A program made the translations under genes and the position numbers. Shown in pieces: positions 1 to 10,011 of a stretch of DNA of 64,000 nt. The stretch lies in contig JACPKY010000001.1 in the NCBI GenBank assembly GCA_016186795.1, positions 62,001-126,000 of the forward strand, given 5' to 3'. The notes under the pieces were generated by a model. It ran no database searches and had not been told where the DNA came from. It worked only from the letters and a program-made list of their open reading frames with translations. Origin of the DNA: Candidatus Gottesmanbacteria bacterium (GTDB lineage Bacteria; Patescibacteria; Microgenomatia; 2-02-FULL-39-11). Numbering within the stretch: position 1 is the stretch's first letter; each line of letters opens with the position of its first letter.

Positions 1-1308
1 TGTACAATCCTGTTTCCCGCCAGTATTGGGATCTGGAAGATCACCTGCTTCAAGCGCACCTTCATCACCTGACCAATCAAAGTCTTGGCTTGATGCTTGA
101 CCATCCTGCAAAACGATATACTGTGTCTCTTTCGTTGATCTTGTCTTTGGACCTTTAAGATAAAACGTATAATGATTTCCGCTTGTGATTCCATCAAGAC
201 TCACCCATCCATCATCGGTAACATGCGCAATGACAAATCCAGAGGGGGGTTCGGGATCTATTGCGGAAACAGGCCAGTAGATGCCATTTTCATCGGCGCT
301 CATAGGAATATAGAAATCCTTTCCTGCATTTCCTGCACTTTCACAACTATATGTTGCCCCAGAAAGTAACGATTCCTCATTTATTACGCGGAGTTTAAGG
401 TAAAGGTCGGGATAATCACTAATATTTGCCAGTCTCGCCCTAAATCGGATAGATGGATTATCTCCTCCGCCGTCTCCAGAACCAATATTTATAGTAAGTG
501 GTGTCTTTTGTCCGACATCATAATTATAGTGTTCATTTCCAGAAGGAGGAGTTGGAGTAAGAGTTGCAACAGGTGTTGGAGTTCGTGTTGGGACAATCGA
601 TGGTGAAGGGGTTGGTGTACGAGTCGGAGTCGGTGAGCCGCTTGGCAAAAGTGAAGGCGTTGGAGTACGAGTGGGGGTCCCACTCCCTGCTGCCGGAACT
701 GATGGGGTCGGAGTTTTCGTAGGTGTCGGAGTACCCGTTGATGTCGTAGTGGATATTGTATAGGAAGCACTTTGTCCTGAGGTTGACACATCTGGAGCTT
801 GACCGGGAATTCCTGCTTCTGTCACACGGGTACTCGTAAAGGAAACGGTAGCTGTACCGAGTTGAATGCCTGATTTTACCATGTAGGAAATAGATGCAAA
901 CTCAATATCTGTTGAAAGTGATACGGGCGAAGTTCCCGCACTGATTGCACAGAGAAGCGTTACACTTGTTGCGCTTTGCGTTACAAATGGAGTTCCATTA
1001 AACGGACTAAGACATGAAGCAGACGAAACGGTTAATTGCTGTGGAATAGTCAAAACTGCCTCGGCTCCACTGATATTTATCCCACGGGTTGCTGTTTTAT
1101 GGAGTTTAATTTTTGCTTGGAATGATTGACTTGGGGTGTAACTTCCAGTTGAAGGATTAAGCGTCAAATTCACTTCTCCACTGCCTGTTGCCTGTTTTCG
1201 GAGATCCTGCTGCTGACGGACAAGAATAAGTCCAATAAGAAGTCCCATGGCCAGTAATGCAACAATTATAATTTGTTTTAAGTTTTTATCTTTTTTTATA
1301 TTTTTCAT
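1..1308 (-). CDS. Anchored cohesin-like protein with Thr-Pro linker, 3' end outside window
   Basis: The frame is open for 436 codons from ATG at 1308 to the left edge, so the C-terminus is missing. It begins with a Lys-rich stretch, one hydrophobic segment (about residues 12-30) and the RQQQDLRKQA stalk. Residues about 40-165 look like a cohesin-type beta-sandwich (stress on V, L, T and S, and a motif like GAEAVLTIP). A linker of TPTPT units follows (about residues 180-255), then a second beta-rich domain. The visible end, rich in Asp and Gly, resembles the approach to a dockerin, but that part lies outside the window. Family knowledge: such proteins are exported and membrane-anchored. Inference: a surface adhesin or scaffold. 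It is the most downstream visible member of a minus-strand series of secreted proteins. Confidence 0.8.
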   Translation of the reverse strand, partial: MKNIKKDKNLKQIIIVALLAMGLLIGLILVRQQQDLRKQATGSGEVNLTLNPSTGSYTPSQSFQAKIKLHKTATRGINISGAEAVLTIPQQLTVSSASCLSPFNGTPFVTQSATSVTLLCAISAGTSPVSLSTDIEFASISYMVKSGIQLGTATVSFTSTRVTEAGIPGQAPDVSTSGQSASYTISTTTSTGTPTPTKTPTPSVPAAGSGTPTRTPTPSLLPSGSPTPTRTPTPSPSIVPTRTPTPVATLTPTPPSGNEHYNYDVGQKTPLTINIGSGDGGGDNPSIRFRARLANISDYPDLYLKLRVINEESLLSGATYSCESAGNAGKDFYIPMSADENGIYWPVSAIDPEPPSGFVIAHVTDDGWVSLDGITSGNHYTFYLKGPKTRSTKETQYIVLQDGQASSQDFDWSGDEGALEAGDLPDPNTGGKQDCT

Positions 1309-1357
1309 CCTACTATATTAGCTTAGGCAATCTACTATCAGTTATCAAGGACCCAAC

Positions 1358-3619
1358 TTACTGCGAACAACTGCCAAAATTCTGCCTGAGTATTTCATAA
1401 TCTGCGGTATTAATCATGTTGCTACCATCAACTACCAAATCGGGAGTATGCTGTCCTTGAGGAATACTAAGCTGACTGACTGGTTTGCCATAATTTTGTC
1501 TGAATAATTCCGCATCACTCGTTCTTATACATCCATCGCTTCCGCAATCGAGATTCCCCAATGATCCCCGTGGACAAGAAATAGCTGTTGGAGATGGTGT
1601 CGGTGTACGGGTTGACGAAGGTACAATACTTCCGGTTGGTACTGGAGTTGGACTCTTGGTTGGAGAAGGTGAAGAAGTCGGTGTCGGAGTTCTCGTTGGC
1701 GTTGGAGTAGGCGTTCTTGACGGTGTCGGAGTTCTTGAAGGTGTAACTGTTGGAGTAGGTGTTCTGGTGAGAGTAGGAGTTGGAGTTTTGGTCGGTGTCA
1801 AAGTCAGTGAAGGAGTAACACTGGCTGTAGGAGTTGGCCATAGACAGAAAATCTGCCGGGGATTTGCCCATGGCAGGGACACTTGGGTACCGGTCGGAAT
1901 ATCTTTCGCTTTCACCGTGATTGTATGAATTTTGGCATTTTTCAAAACATCGGGTGTATCAAATGAAAATCCATGGGTTGCAACTCCCCCGCAGGCATTT
2001 CCTACACCTATTTCTCGTCCTTTATCAGCTACTGTTGTTCCCAGAAACTGGTCACTTTCGTAGAAGTTTATATTGAGAGTTTGCTGATAATTATCCCCGT
2101 CACACGCCCAGCCGACAAATTTCTCACAGGTAGCAGAATCAAACGTTCCGATCGGTACTGCCAGTGTTGGAGTTAGCGTTGGTGTATGTGTTGGTGTTGC
2201 AGTTGGATATGCTTTCCAGACTATAAATTTTTCCAACCCCACCCGTTTTCCTACCCCATCTGGATTGGATGGACTGACGACTCCTTTACTAATAACTTTA
2301 ATCCTATGGGCAAAGGTTGTATCGGAAATTGGAAATTCAAATGATTCAAATCCCTCTACACCATAAAGATCAACACGACGTCTCACAATGAGCGTCTTTT
2401 GAGGATCTTGCTTTCGGATTGCAATAACTGCAATACCCGCACGGGGACCCTTGCGCAGAGTCACGCTTACCCTGTTTCCTTTAAATTTCAGTGCAACTAC
2501 TCCTCTTTTATCATTTGTAAATCGGTATGTAGTATCGCCACTTCCTGCATCTTCCCATACTCCGCGTAAATACTTTACTCGTTTACTATTTTCCTGATAG
2601 ATTTTGCCAGTTGGATCTGCATCATCGTACGCTTCAGATCCATCCATTGCATCAAAGGCAGCCTCATCGGTAAGAGTATCAAATGCTTCATCAGGCTCCT
2701 CTGGTTCATCGGTCGGAGTAGGAGTTGCCGTCGGAGGACGAGGGGTAGGTGTACGAGTCGGAGTTGGTGGAAGTGGAGTCGGTGTTCTGGTGGGGATGGG
2801 AGTAGGTGTCCGAGTAGGGGTTGGCGGACGCGGGGTTGGAGTACGAGTTGGAGTTGGAGTACGCGTTACTGTCGGAGTTGGTGTGAATGTAGGATTTGGT
2901 TTCCAGACAGTAAATTTGTCGATCCCTACCCGTTTCCCTCCACCTGGATTATTCGGACTCACCACACCTTTGGCAATAATTTTGATTCTATGGGCACTAC
3001 TTAGATCCGAAATTGGAAATTCAAATGATTCAAATGCTCCCAGCTCTTGATATAAATCTACTCGTTGCCGGTAGATAAGAACTCCATCAGATACTCTCTT
3101 AATCACAATAACACCTATTCCAGCACGAGGTCCTTTCCGCAGGGTCACTCTTACTTTGTTTCCCTTAAATCGGAGAGCCGCTACGGCCTTCACATCGTTT
3201 GTGAATTTATATGTAACGTTGTCCTCCGAAGCACTTGTCCAGGTTCCACGCAAGTACTTCACTCGAGGATTTGTTTCTTCGTACACTTTCCCAGTTGAAT
3301 TTGCATCATCAAAGTTTTCTGCGCCGTCCATGCGGTTCAGTTCAGCATCATCATCAGGGGAATCGTAGAATTCATCACTTTCTTCCGGAGCATCGGTCGG
3401 AGTGATTGTTGGAGGTTTTGGGGTAGGTGTCCGAGAAATAATTCTAGAAATTTCACTCGGGACCGGTTGGGGAGAAAACGCTCGAGGAATAAATCGTGTT
3501 CCTACCTCGGAAAGTTTCGGTCCAGCAATTGCCCCAAGCAGAAGAACAATAAGACTTCCTATTGCAATAACTGTACCTATTTCGCCCTGCTGATTATTAA
3601 ATCGATTTTCATCTAACAT
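1358..3619 (-). CDS. Large secreted protein: two repeated beta-domains, Thr-Pro linkers, C-terminal dockerin-like module
   Basis: 753 residues. One N-terminal membrane segment (about 15-33). Two copies of a domain of about 143 residues (98-240 and 326-469) share motifs such as KYLRG, VTLRKGPRAGI, FESFEFPISD and GKRVG. They are joined by linkers of TRTPTPT units. A third domain (about 488-600, with paired cysteines) is followed by another linker and by a C-terminal dockerin-like module (about 680-753). That module has two EF-hand-like repeats, each with Asp/Asn-rich loops and a DAELFRQNYG / DYEILRQNFG helix. I do not recognise the repeated domain; a carbohydrate- or cell-wall-binding beta-sandwich is a guess. 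The next gene upstream encodes a cohesin-like protein, so binding between the two is plausible but not shown. Confidence 0.85.
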   Translation of the reverse strand: MLDENRFNNQQGEIGTVIAIGSLIVLLLGAIAGPKLSEVGTRFIPRAFSPQPVPSEISRIISRTPTPKPPTITPTDAPEESDEFYDSPDDDAELNRMDGAENFDDANSTGKVYEETNPRVKYLRGTWTSASEDNVTYKFTNDVKAVAALRFKGNKVRVTLRKGPRAGIGVIVIKRVSDGVLIYRQRVDLYQELGAFESFEFPISDLSSAHRIKIIAKGVVSPNNPGGGKRVGIDKFTVWKPNPTFTPTPTVTRTPTPTRTPTPRPPTPTRTPTPIPTRTPTPLPPTPTRTPTPRPPTATPTPTDEPEEPDEAFDTLTDEAAFDAMDGSEAYDDADPTGKIYQENSKRVKYLRGVWEDAGSGDTTYRFTNDKRGVVALKFKGNRVSVTLRKGPRAGIAVIAIRKQDPQKTLIVRRRVDLYGVEGFESFEFPISDTTFAHRIKVISKGVVSPSNPDGVGKRVGLEKFIVWKAYPTATPTHTPTLTPTLAVPIGTFDSATCEKFVGWACDGDNYQQTLNINFYESDQFLGTTVADKGREIGVGNACGGVATHGFSFDTPDVLKNAKIHTITVKAKDIPTGTQVSLPWANPRQIFCLWPTPTASVTPSLTLTPTKTPTPTLTRTPTPTVTPSRTPTPSRTPTPTPTRTPTPTSSPSPTKSPTPVPTGSIVPSSTRTPTPSPTAISCPRGSLGNLDCGSDGCIRTSDAELFRQNYGKPVSQLSIPQGQHTPDLVVDGSNMINTADYEILRQNFGSCSQ

Positions 3620-3639
3620 GAGAAAAACATCAAATGGAT

Positions 3640-4185
3640 TTATTGTGCTCCGACTCCATATCCTACAATCTGTAAATACCTGTTATCATCTGGATATTTA
3701 ATTACTGCTTGACCGCTTTGTTTTGCTTTGAATGTGATCTTGGCAAGCATCATCGAGCCTACCGGAAGAGTATTTGTTGCTCCTTTTACTACAAGGGCAA
3801 CTCGGACAAAGTTATAGGTATTATCAAAACTCCCTTCTTTCATAACAACCGGCGCTTCGGTAAACGCATAGGACGGATTTACTGTTTGAACTGCCGGAAC
3901 AACATTTGTTGCCATAAGTTTCGCCTTATCATAAAGAATAGTCACATCCGCTCCAGAAAGTTTTGCGCTTGAATCATTCATCTGAATCGTCGCAACAACG
4001 TCAAAATACTCTCCTGCATCGGGATTCGTATTCCCGGTAGATAAAAGAAGGTTAGCATTTCCTTGGAGTGCTCGAGGCCGAATATCTTGACCTTTCCGCG
4101 TCAGGTATAGAGTCACGGGAAGAGCAAAAAGAAGGAAAAGAAGGAAAAAGATAATGAATTTTGAACGATTATTCATAGGTTGCAT
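3640..4185 (-). CDS. Membrane-anchored cohesin-domain protein
   Basis: 181 residues: a short basic N-terminus, one membrane segment (about 10-28), a stalk, then one cohesin-like beta-sandwich (about 42-175) with the pattern ANLLLSTGN ... GADVTILYD ... VGSMMLAKITFKA. Cohesins bind dockerins. The neighbouring proteins at 1358-3619 and 4169-6727 both carry dockerin-like modules, so this may be their cell-surface anchor (inference). The first ATG (4185) lies inside the 3' end of the S8 protease gene. A second ATG at 4176 is equally possible. The overlap indicates translational coupling. Confidence 0.8.
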   Translation of the reverse strand: MQPMNNRSKFIIFFLLFLLFALPVTLYLTRKGQDIRPRALQGNANLLLSTGNTNPDAGEYFDVVATIQMNDSSAKLSGADVTILYDKAKLMATNVVPAVQTVNPSYAFTEAPVVMKEGSFDNTYNFVRVALVVKGATNTLPVGSMMLAKITFKAKQSGQAVIKYPDDNRYLQIVGYGVGAQ

Positions 4186-6727
4186 ACAACGCTTGAATTT
4201 CTGTTGCCGTCAAAACTTTGTTGTACAATCGAACCTCATCAATTCGCCCTTTGAATGTTTTCCTCTCTGCATATAAATTCCCTATCGCTGCTTTTATATT
4301 ACTATCATCCAGTCGGCTCCCGACACCAGTTGATTTCTCATTATGTTCATTTGCGGGAGCACCATTTTTATAAAACTTTACACCACTTGGATTTACAGAC
4401 CCGTTCCATGTCACACAGACAAACTGCCACTGATCAAGTGCAATGAGATTATTCGGTCCAGATACTCGAAGATCCGATCCCGAGTAATTCACGCCGAACC
4501 GAAGTGTTTTATCAACGGTTCCCGCATTGTCATTTTCCAGTGAAAACCACAGTCTTGGACCTTTCGCATATATTCTTCCTTTGCCATCCTCACCAAAACT
4601 TTTCGGAAAAATCCATGCACATATGGAAAGTGCTGCAAGATTATTCAAAGATACATCCGGATTCATGTACACTTTATCGTCGTCTCCATCAAACCTCCTC
4701 GCATTTCCAACTTTCCCGGGTTGAATTGATGTGCCTTCCGCAATCCCAGGATTTCTTCCTCTTTGATCAGCAACCGTTGTTCCAGATGTCTCATCCATCT
4801 TCCAATAACTGACAAGACCAGGAGAAACAGAAGGTGTTGGCGTTGGACTCCGTTGAGGAGTAGGAGTTGCTGTTGGATTCCCTCCTGGGGTAGGTGTAGA
4901 CGTCGGATTCCCTCCTGGGGTAGGTGTTGCTGTTGGAACAGGACCGGTTGGAATTACTTTTTTTCGTCTCCAAATTTCATAATCACTTAAATCAACAAAG
5001 TACGTTGATGAATTTCCTTCCACACATGAAAAATTGGCATTACTTTGAGAAGAGGGACTCACAAATGTATTGTATTGCTGTACCCACAGTGCATAGTCCG
5101 CCTCATTTATAACGTTGTCACAATTCGCATCACCACTATTTTTTTGCGAACAATTCGCAGAAGGCGATGGACAATATGGACCTTGTGGATAGGGCGATGG
5201 AGGTATTTTGAGTAATTTTGGTGCTCCAGTTGTGGGATACGGTGTCATTGTTGGAATTGTCGTAGGAGTTGGGGTTACTGTTGCTTCTGGCTGGTTTGAT
5301 GGTGATGGAGTTGCGGTTGCCGCAACAGATGGCGTTCCTGTTAGTAAACTTTGGAGAGCAACAAGTGAGTTTACTCCGCCATGCGTACTTGCATTTCCTC
5401 CCCACGAGGAAACTCCAGCAGATTCAATAATTTGTCGAACAGCAGAATTTGAAAGTCCAGAATTTTTGGCAAGAATGAGAGCGGCAAGGGCTGCAACATG
5501 AGGAGATGCCTGTGACGTCCCTGCCATATAGGCATACTGACTATTCTTATAAAGAGAGACAATACACATGGCAACCTCACTATCCGGACAATCGTTCGGA
5601 TTTGCATATCCAGTGCAACAATCGCCTCCTGGAGCTGCAACATCAACCCAATTTACATTTCCGCTATTGTGCTCAGAATATGAGGCGAGTTGGTTTGTCT
5701 TGGTAAGAGCAGCAACTGATATGACATTTGGGAAAGCTGCCGGATACATATTGGGGTTTGTCTCATAACCGGTTGGGGTAGGGTTTGTCCCATAAAAAAT
5801 TGGGCAACTATTCGTTCCTCCGCAATTTCCTGCTGCTGCAACAACAACAATTCCCGCATTCCAGGCGCGATTTACTGCATCCCTTAGATCATTTTTTTCT
5901 GTTGCGTCAATATTTCCTTCATTCACTCCTAAACTCATATTGATGACATCAACATTTTGGGAAATAGCCCAATCGATACCACGGATAAGCATTGCCGTTG
6001 TTCCGGCTCCTTGGTAATTGAGAACTTTTGCCGAAACAATTTTTACTCCCCATCCGACACTTGCTACACCTACTGAATTATTGGTCACTGCTCCAATAAT
6101 TCCTGCCGCGTGGCTCCCATGTCCATGATCGTCAGCTCCTCCTGAGACACAACTTCCTGAAAGACAGTTCACACTTGTAACAATTTTCCCAGATAAATCG
6201 GGGTGATTTGCATCAACGCCGGTATCAAGAATTGCTACTTTAATCCCAGACGTTGCCGTATTAATTGCATTTCCCGAATTTCCCAAAATATCCCATCCCG
6301 ACTGATTACCAGGGGTTGGATCGGCAACGCGAAAGGTAGAAAGATTCCATTGATCGGCAAACCCTGGATCGTTGGCCGTTGCCAGTGCATAGACGGTTGC
6401 CGGAATATATGCTGCCTCAACGTTCGGATTTGCCTTCACCTGAATGAGCGCTTGATTTGCATCTCCAGTTACTCGGTAAACCAAGGCGTTTGTATTGGGG
6501 AGTCCACCCTCAAGGGACGTACCGGGCATAGAGGAAGACACTGAAAGGATCGATTCACTTGCGGGAGCACTTTTTAATTTCACGACGATTTGCGTCGGTA
6601 CGTCAGACGATTGGGCGATTTCTGACCGAGGAACAAAATCCTGTGCCGAAACGGTGAATCTCCCGATTGTTATAAGGAGCACCAATGTAAAAACACCCAC
6701 AACTAATGTGGTGAGCTTTTTGGGCAT
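4169..6727 (-). CDS. Secreted subtilisin-like (S8) protease with dockerin-like and LamG-type modules
   Basis: 852 residues. Signal or anchor segment 5-27. A propeptide-like region precedes the S8 domain (about 160-462), whose triad is visible: D168 in VAILDTGVD, H203 in HGHGSHAAG and S405 in MAGTSQASPH, with oxyanion Asn301 in AAAGN. A Thr-Pro linker leads to a dockerin-like module (about 528-590, DANCDNVINEADY and DLSDYEIWRR). A second linker leads to a concanavalin-like LamG domain (about 637-852, starting SYWKMDETSG and ending GRIDEVRLYN). Role: extracellular endopeptidase. The dockerin-like part could tether it to the cohesin protein encoded just downstream. Catalytic residues are intact, so it should be active. 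Confidence 0.92.
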   Translation of the reverse strand: MPKKLTTLVVGVFTLVLLITIGRFTVSAQDFVPRSEIAQSSDVPTQIVVKLKSAPASESILSVSSSMPGTSLEGGLPNTNALVYRVTGDANQALIQVKANPNVEAAYIPATVYALATANDPGFADQWNLSTFRVADPTPGNQSGWDILGNSGNAINTATSGIKVAILDTGVDANHPDLSGKIVTSVNCLSGSCVSGGADDHGHGSHAAGIIGAVTNNSVGVASVGWGVKIVSAKVLNYQGAGTTAMLIRGIDWAISQNVDVINMSLGVNEGNIDATEKNDLRDAVNRAWNAGIVVVAAAGNCGGTNSCPIFYGTNPTPTGYETNPNMYPAAFPNVISVAALTKTNQLASYSEHNSGNVNWVDVAAPGGDCCTGYANPNDCPDSEVAMCIVSLYKNSQYAYMAGTSQASPHVAALAALILAKNSGLSNSAVRQIIESAGVSSWGGNASTHGGVNSLVALQSLLTGTPSVAATATPSPSNQPEATVTPTPTTIPTMTPYPTTGAPKLLKIPPSPYPQGPYCPSPSANCSQKNSGDANCDNVINEADYALWVQQYNTFVSPSSQSNANFSCVEGNSSTYFVDLSDYEIWRRKKVIPTGPVPTATPTPGGNPTSTPTPGGNPTATPTPQRSPTPTPSVSPGLVSYWKMDETSGTTVADQRGRNPGIAEGTSIQPGKVGNARRFDGDDDKVYMNPDVSLNNLAALSICAWIFPKSFGEDGKGRIYAKGPRLWFSLENDNAGTVDKTLRFGVNYSGSDLRVSGPNNLIALDQWQFVCVTWNGSVNPSGVKFYKNGAPANEHNEKSTGVGSRLDDSNIKAAIGNLYAERKTFKGRIDEVRLYNKVLTATEIQALYATYE

Positions 6728-6791
6728 GTCCGTGTATTTATTCCAGTGTTGCAGAAAAAGAAAGTGGTGTCAATACAAAGATGCTAAGAAG

Positions 6792-9362
6792 TCATCTGCC
6801 AAATCGAGATCGGATCTCTTGGGTAGAAAGTACCCCACGATACATTTGCACTTCGTCAAGCGCCCCATCATAATAAAGTCCTTCAGGACCAATGGCACCA
6901 AAATAGAGATTCCTTGCTGAACTGTACTTTATTTCACCAGAAACTGATTTTGATGCTTTCTTTGCTCCATCGATATACAAAGCCATTTCTCCACTTCCGT
7001 AGGTACCAACTACTGAGTGCCATGTACCATCTAGAATAAGATTTTGAGGAAGTGAAAGTGAATCAGAGGTAATTTGCCCCTTCCCTACCAAAAAGTAAAC
7101 AGTGTCTCGATACGTTCGAAATGTAATACCACTATAGGAAACAATATCGGTATTGGTGAAAAAATATTGACTACTACTGAATCCACCCAAATATTTTTGC
7201 GGAACTTGGGTATAATCAAATCCTGAAGGCCCAGGTGGTGGAACACCTTTTACCCAAAATCCAACAGTGAATGATTGCGGCTTGAGATTCTGGTTCATTG
7301 GAATTTCCACATATGACTTTTTGTTCCTGTCAAACACCCGCGCCAATCCCTCTTTTCCATTGGTAATTGTTGTTTGATAGGCAGTTCCATCATGATTTTT
7401 TTTGCTATCGCTTACGTTGTTTCCGGAATTTTCATCCATCTTCCAATCAGCTAAAAATGTAGTATTTGCCGAAAGTGTAGGAGTTGGAGTACGGTTAGCC
7501 TGAATTGGTGTAGGTGTCTTTGTTGGTTGACCGGGGATAAGTGTCGGAGTCGGTGTTTTTGTCGGTTGTCCAGGTATAGTGGGTGTGGGAGTTCGTGTGG
7601 GAGTAGAAGGCTGCGTCGGTGTTGGCGTCTTGGAAGGATGTGGTGTTTGAGTGGTCGGAGTAGGAGTCGGGTTACCGCACTGGGGAGTTTTCCTGGCAAC
7701 ATGAGTACATGTTTGGAGTCCAGGTGGCTGCTGTACTATTTCGGTTGCCTCAACAACTTTCCGCACCTGGTCACATGTTGATCCTGTTTTATAAAGATCA
7801 TTGCAAGAACGCTTGAGGGCCTCTGCCATGTCTCGGAAGTTTGAACCTGCAGATAAATATTTGTCCATCGCCCTATAAACAATTTGTATGGCTTTTTGTC
7901 TCTCAATACCTTGCATCGTGCACCCATTAAACGAACCTCCTTCTACGAGAAGATAGTACGTCTTATTCATAACTCCACTATTTGTATGCACCCCACCCGC
8001 ATCGCTTGTACCACAATAGTAATAATTCGAATAGAGCCTGTCTGGATCGGATTTTTTGGGCGGATCATCCATGTATCGAAAAGGAGCATTGGGAATACTA
8101 GTATTTTCTCCTATCATCCAGTTTCCATCCATTTCCGATCCCATAATATCTGCCCATGACTCATCAAGAGCTCCGGATTGGTTTTTGTAGACAAAATTCG
8201 ATGTATAATCCGTCACTCCGTGCCCGAATTCATGACCAATAACATCGTACGCTACCATTCCATTACAAAGCCTCATATGATCTCCATACCACCAAGCGTT
8301 TGGACAATACGGTGTAGTAGAGTCAACATGTACCCATGCCCGTTGTTTGGCTCCATGATTATCGTAACTGTTCCGATGAAGTGTCTTGGAAACATAGTTG
8401 TATACGCTCCCCAATACGTCATATGAACCATCGACATCTGCATCGCCGTATGCAGGCTGTCCTTCTGTTCGCACAATTGGACACCCTCCGACGTTACAGT
8501 CTTTTATCTCCCGATTTGCCTCTTTCAGAAGAGATTCTTCGAAAATAACTGTTCCATTTGACCTCTCAATAAAATATTTCATGGCAACTTGGGGATTTTC
8601 CGACTCTTCTTCGACGAAAACAGCAAACGTACTGTAGTTCGTCTCATCGTCAGAAACGCCCAAGATACTTAAGTTGACAATGTATGGTTCTACTTTCATG
8701 ACGCGGAAACCTTGAGCATTAGGATAGTCACTTTTTGCTTTCCCAAGAGCAATTCCTCTCGCCTGATCCTCAGAAATTGTTTGGACAGTTACTTCTGTAC
8801 TTGTAGTGAGTGTTGCATCAATGGCATAAATCTCATTCCCATGACGCTCATGAAGAATCATCTGCGCTGCGTATACTGGAGTTCCTCCAATTGTTTGCGT
8901 GTAAAAATAATGCTCCCCTTGCTTTTCAGGTGGTACCTCGGAGGTAGAATCTTCAGAATCGAGAATGACCCGAGAAAGTGTTGAGGAGGAAAAAAACCCG
9001 TCTGGAACAATCTTTACGAAGTCATCTCCACCCACTACCCTTCCCATAATTCCAACCGTATTCCTGCCACTGGGAGCAGAATACGAAGGTGGGGAATTTA
9101 AAAATTCTGCAATCCCTGCTGCCCCTGACGATTGTGTCGTATAGAGATTTCCCTCCTCTGAATACAGAGAGTAACGCATTACTTTTGTTCCTGACGAAAA
9201 ATACGAACCTCCAGAAAGGGCCGACGTATTGAGTGTTTTTAATGTTTGGGCTTTTCCCTGAAAGTAGGAACTGGTAGAAACGACCAATCCTGCGGTGATC
9301 AGGTTAAGGAGAAATAGAAGAAGAATCTTTGTGTTAAAAAGGTGATATCGACTTTTTTTCAT
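6792..9362 (-). CDS. Secreted thermolysin-like (M4) metalloprotease with C-terminal LamG domain
   Basis: 856 residues. Signal or anchor segment about 11-30. FTP/PepSY-like propeptide (about 100-280). M4 catalytic domain (about 295-545) with zinc site H377-E378-F-G-H381, third ligand Glu401 in GALDESWAD, and catalytic His459 in GGVHTNSGV. Most M4 enzymes read HELTH or HEFTH; here it is HEFGH, which keeps all zinc ligands. A Thr-Pro linker (about 564-630) leads to a LamG-type domain (636-856). Role: an extracellular zinc endopeptidase, probably used to degrade proteins from the surroundings or a host cell (inference). It lies 64 nt upstream of the S8 protease gene on the same strand. Confidence 0.92.
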   Translation of the reverse strand: MKKSRYHLFNTKILLLFLLNLITAGLVVSTSSYFQGKAQTLKTLNTSALSGGSYFSSGTKVMRYSLYSEEGNLYTTQSSGAAGIAEFLNSPPSYSAPSGRNTVGIMGRVVGGDDFVKIVPDGFFSSSTLSRVILDSEDSTSEVPPEKQGEHYFYTQTIGGTPVYAAQMILHERHGNEIYAIDATLTTSTEVTVQTISEDQARGIALGKAKSDYPNAQGFRVMKVEPYIVNLSILGVSDDETNYSTFAVFVEEESENPQVAMKYFIERSNGTVIFEESLLKEANREIKDCNVGGCPIVRTEGQPAYGDADVDGSYDVLGSVYNYVSKTLHRNSYDNHGAKQRAWVHVDSTTPYCPNAWWYGDHMRLCNGMVAYDVIGHEFGHGVTDYTSNFVYKNQSGALDESWADIMGSEMDGNWMIGENTSIPNAPFRYMDDPPKKSDPDRLYSNYYYCGTSDAGGVHTNSGVMNKTYYLLVEGGSFNGCTMQGIERQKAIQIVYRAMDKYLSAGSNFRDMAEALKRSCNDLYKTGSTCDQVRKVVEATEIVQQPPGLQTCTHVARKTPQCGNPTPTPTTQTPHPSKTPTPTQPSTPTRTPTPTIPGQPTKTPTPTLIPGQPTKTPTPIQANRTPTPTLSANTTFLADWKMDENSGNNVSDSKKNHDGTAYQTTITNGKEGLARVFDRNKKSYVEIPMNQNLKPQSFTVGFWVKGVPPPGPSGFDYTQVPQKYLGGFSSSQYFFTNTDIVSYSGITFRTYRDTVYFLVGKGQITSDSLSLPQNLILDGTWHSVVGTYGSGEMALYIDGAKKASKSVSGEIKYSSARNLYFGAIGPEGLYYDGALDEVQMYRGVLSTQEIRSRFGR

Positions 9363-9367
9363 AAAAC

Positions 9368-10003
9368 CTAATACTCAAACGAGGAAAGCATTGGTTGGTA
9401 GATAAACTCAGGACTGCCTTTTTTGTGAGAGATGAGGTAGACATAATTTTCCGACCAAAAAGCAGTTACTTCAAGAGGGTATTGAAAATACTCAGAAATT
9501 CCACCAAGGGTATAAACTTGTTTATTCGATACTGTTGATGCTGATGGTGTCGACACATGATAGAGAGCAAACGACCGTCTGAGTGGAGCAACCTCCTCAC
9601 CAGTTGAGGTGCTCGTATTTCCTTCTAACCACGAAGATAAATCCTGGTAAGTTCCACGATAGTAAGATGAGAGTCGAACCGAACCATCTTGTGAAGAGAG
9701 ATCTTTCGGTATAAATTCAAGTATTTTATAGGCATAATTATTTTTCTCACTTCCAATAGCGACTGGAATAACGTCATGCGTTGCTGGATACCTTAGTGAA
9801 AATTCGAGATCAGGATCATGATAGGTTAACCACGAAGTGTTTGGTTTCGGTTGAATATAAATGGCAAATCGTGGTCCCTCATACATTGTCAGCGTTGCTT
9901 CAAACAGTCGGAACCACACGATGACAAGAATAGCCATCAGAAGTATTCCAAGTGAGAGAACAATGGTAAAATCTGAAATTTTATTTGCGAAAAAATTCCT
10001 CAT
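9368..10003 (-). CDS. Anchored protein of unknown function, paralogue of the next gene
   Basis: 211 residues from ATG at 10003; an in-frame TTG lies 12 nt further up. One N-terminal membrane segment, then an outer domain whose phrase DLEFSLRYPATHDV resembles the F-S-[LF]-x-YP start seen in PsbP-like and other small anchored CPR proteins. It parallels the upstream neighbour (DLGLSLKYPLTYSM; DLSSWLEGNTSTST against NLSDWIVENTTSSG), so the two are tandem paralogues. Function unknown. It lies 8 nt after the neighbour's stop and 5 nt before the M4 protease gene, so it is probably cotranscribed with the proteases. Confidence 0.75.
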   Translation of the reverse strand: MRNFFANKISDFTIVLSLGILLMAILVIVWFRLFEATLTMYEGPRFAIYIQPKPNTSWLTYHDPDLEFSLRYPATHDVIPVAIGSEKNNYAYKILEFIPKDLSSQDGSVRLSSYYRGTYQDLSSWLEGNTSTSTGEEVAPLRRSFALYHVSTPSASTVSNKQVYTLGGISEYFQYPLEVTAFWSENYVYLISHKKGSPEFIYQPMLSSFEY

Positions 10004-10011
10004 ACTAAGAG

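Noticed and set aside
1656..3050. Plus-strand frames rich in Val and Gly (about 1656-1928 and 2604-3050)
   Set aside because: They are the antisense of Thr-Pro linkers in the minus-strand secreted protein; no ribosome site or promoter.
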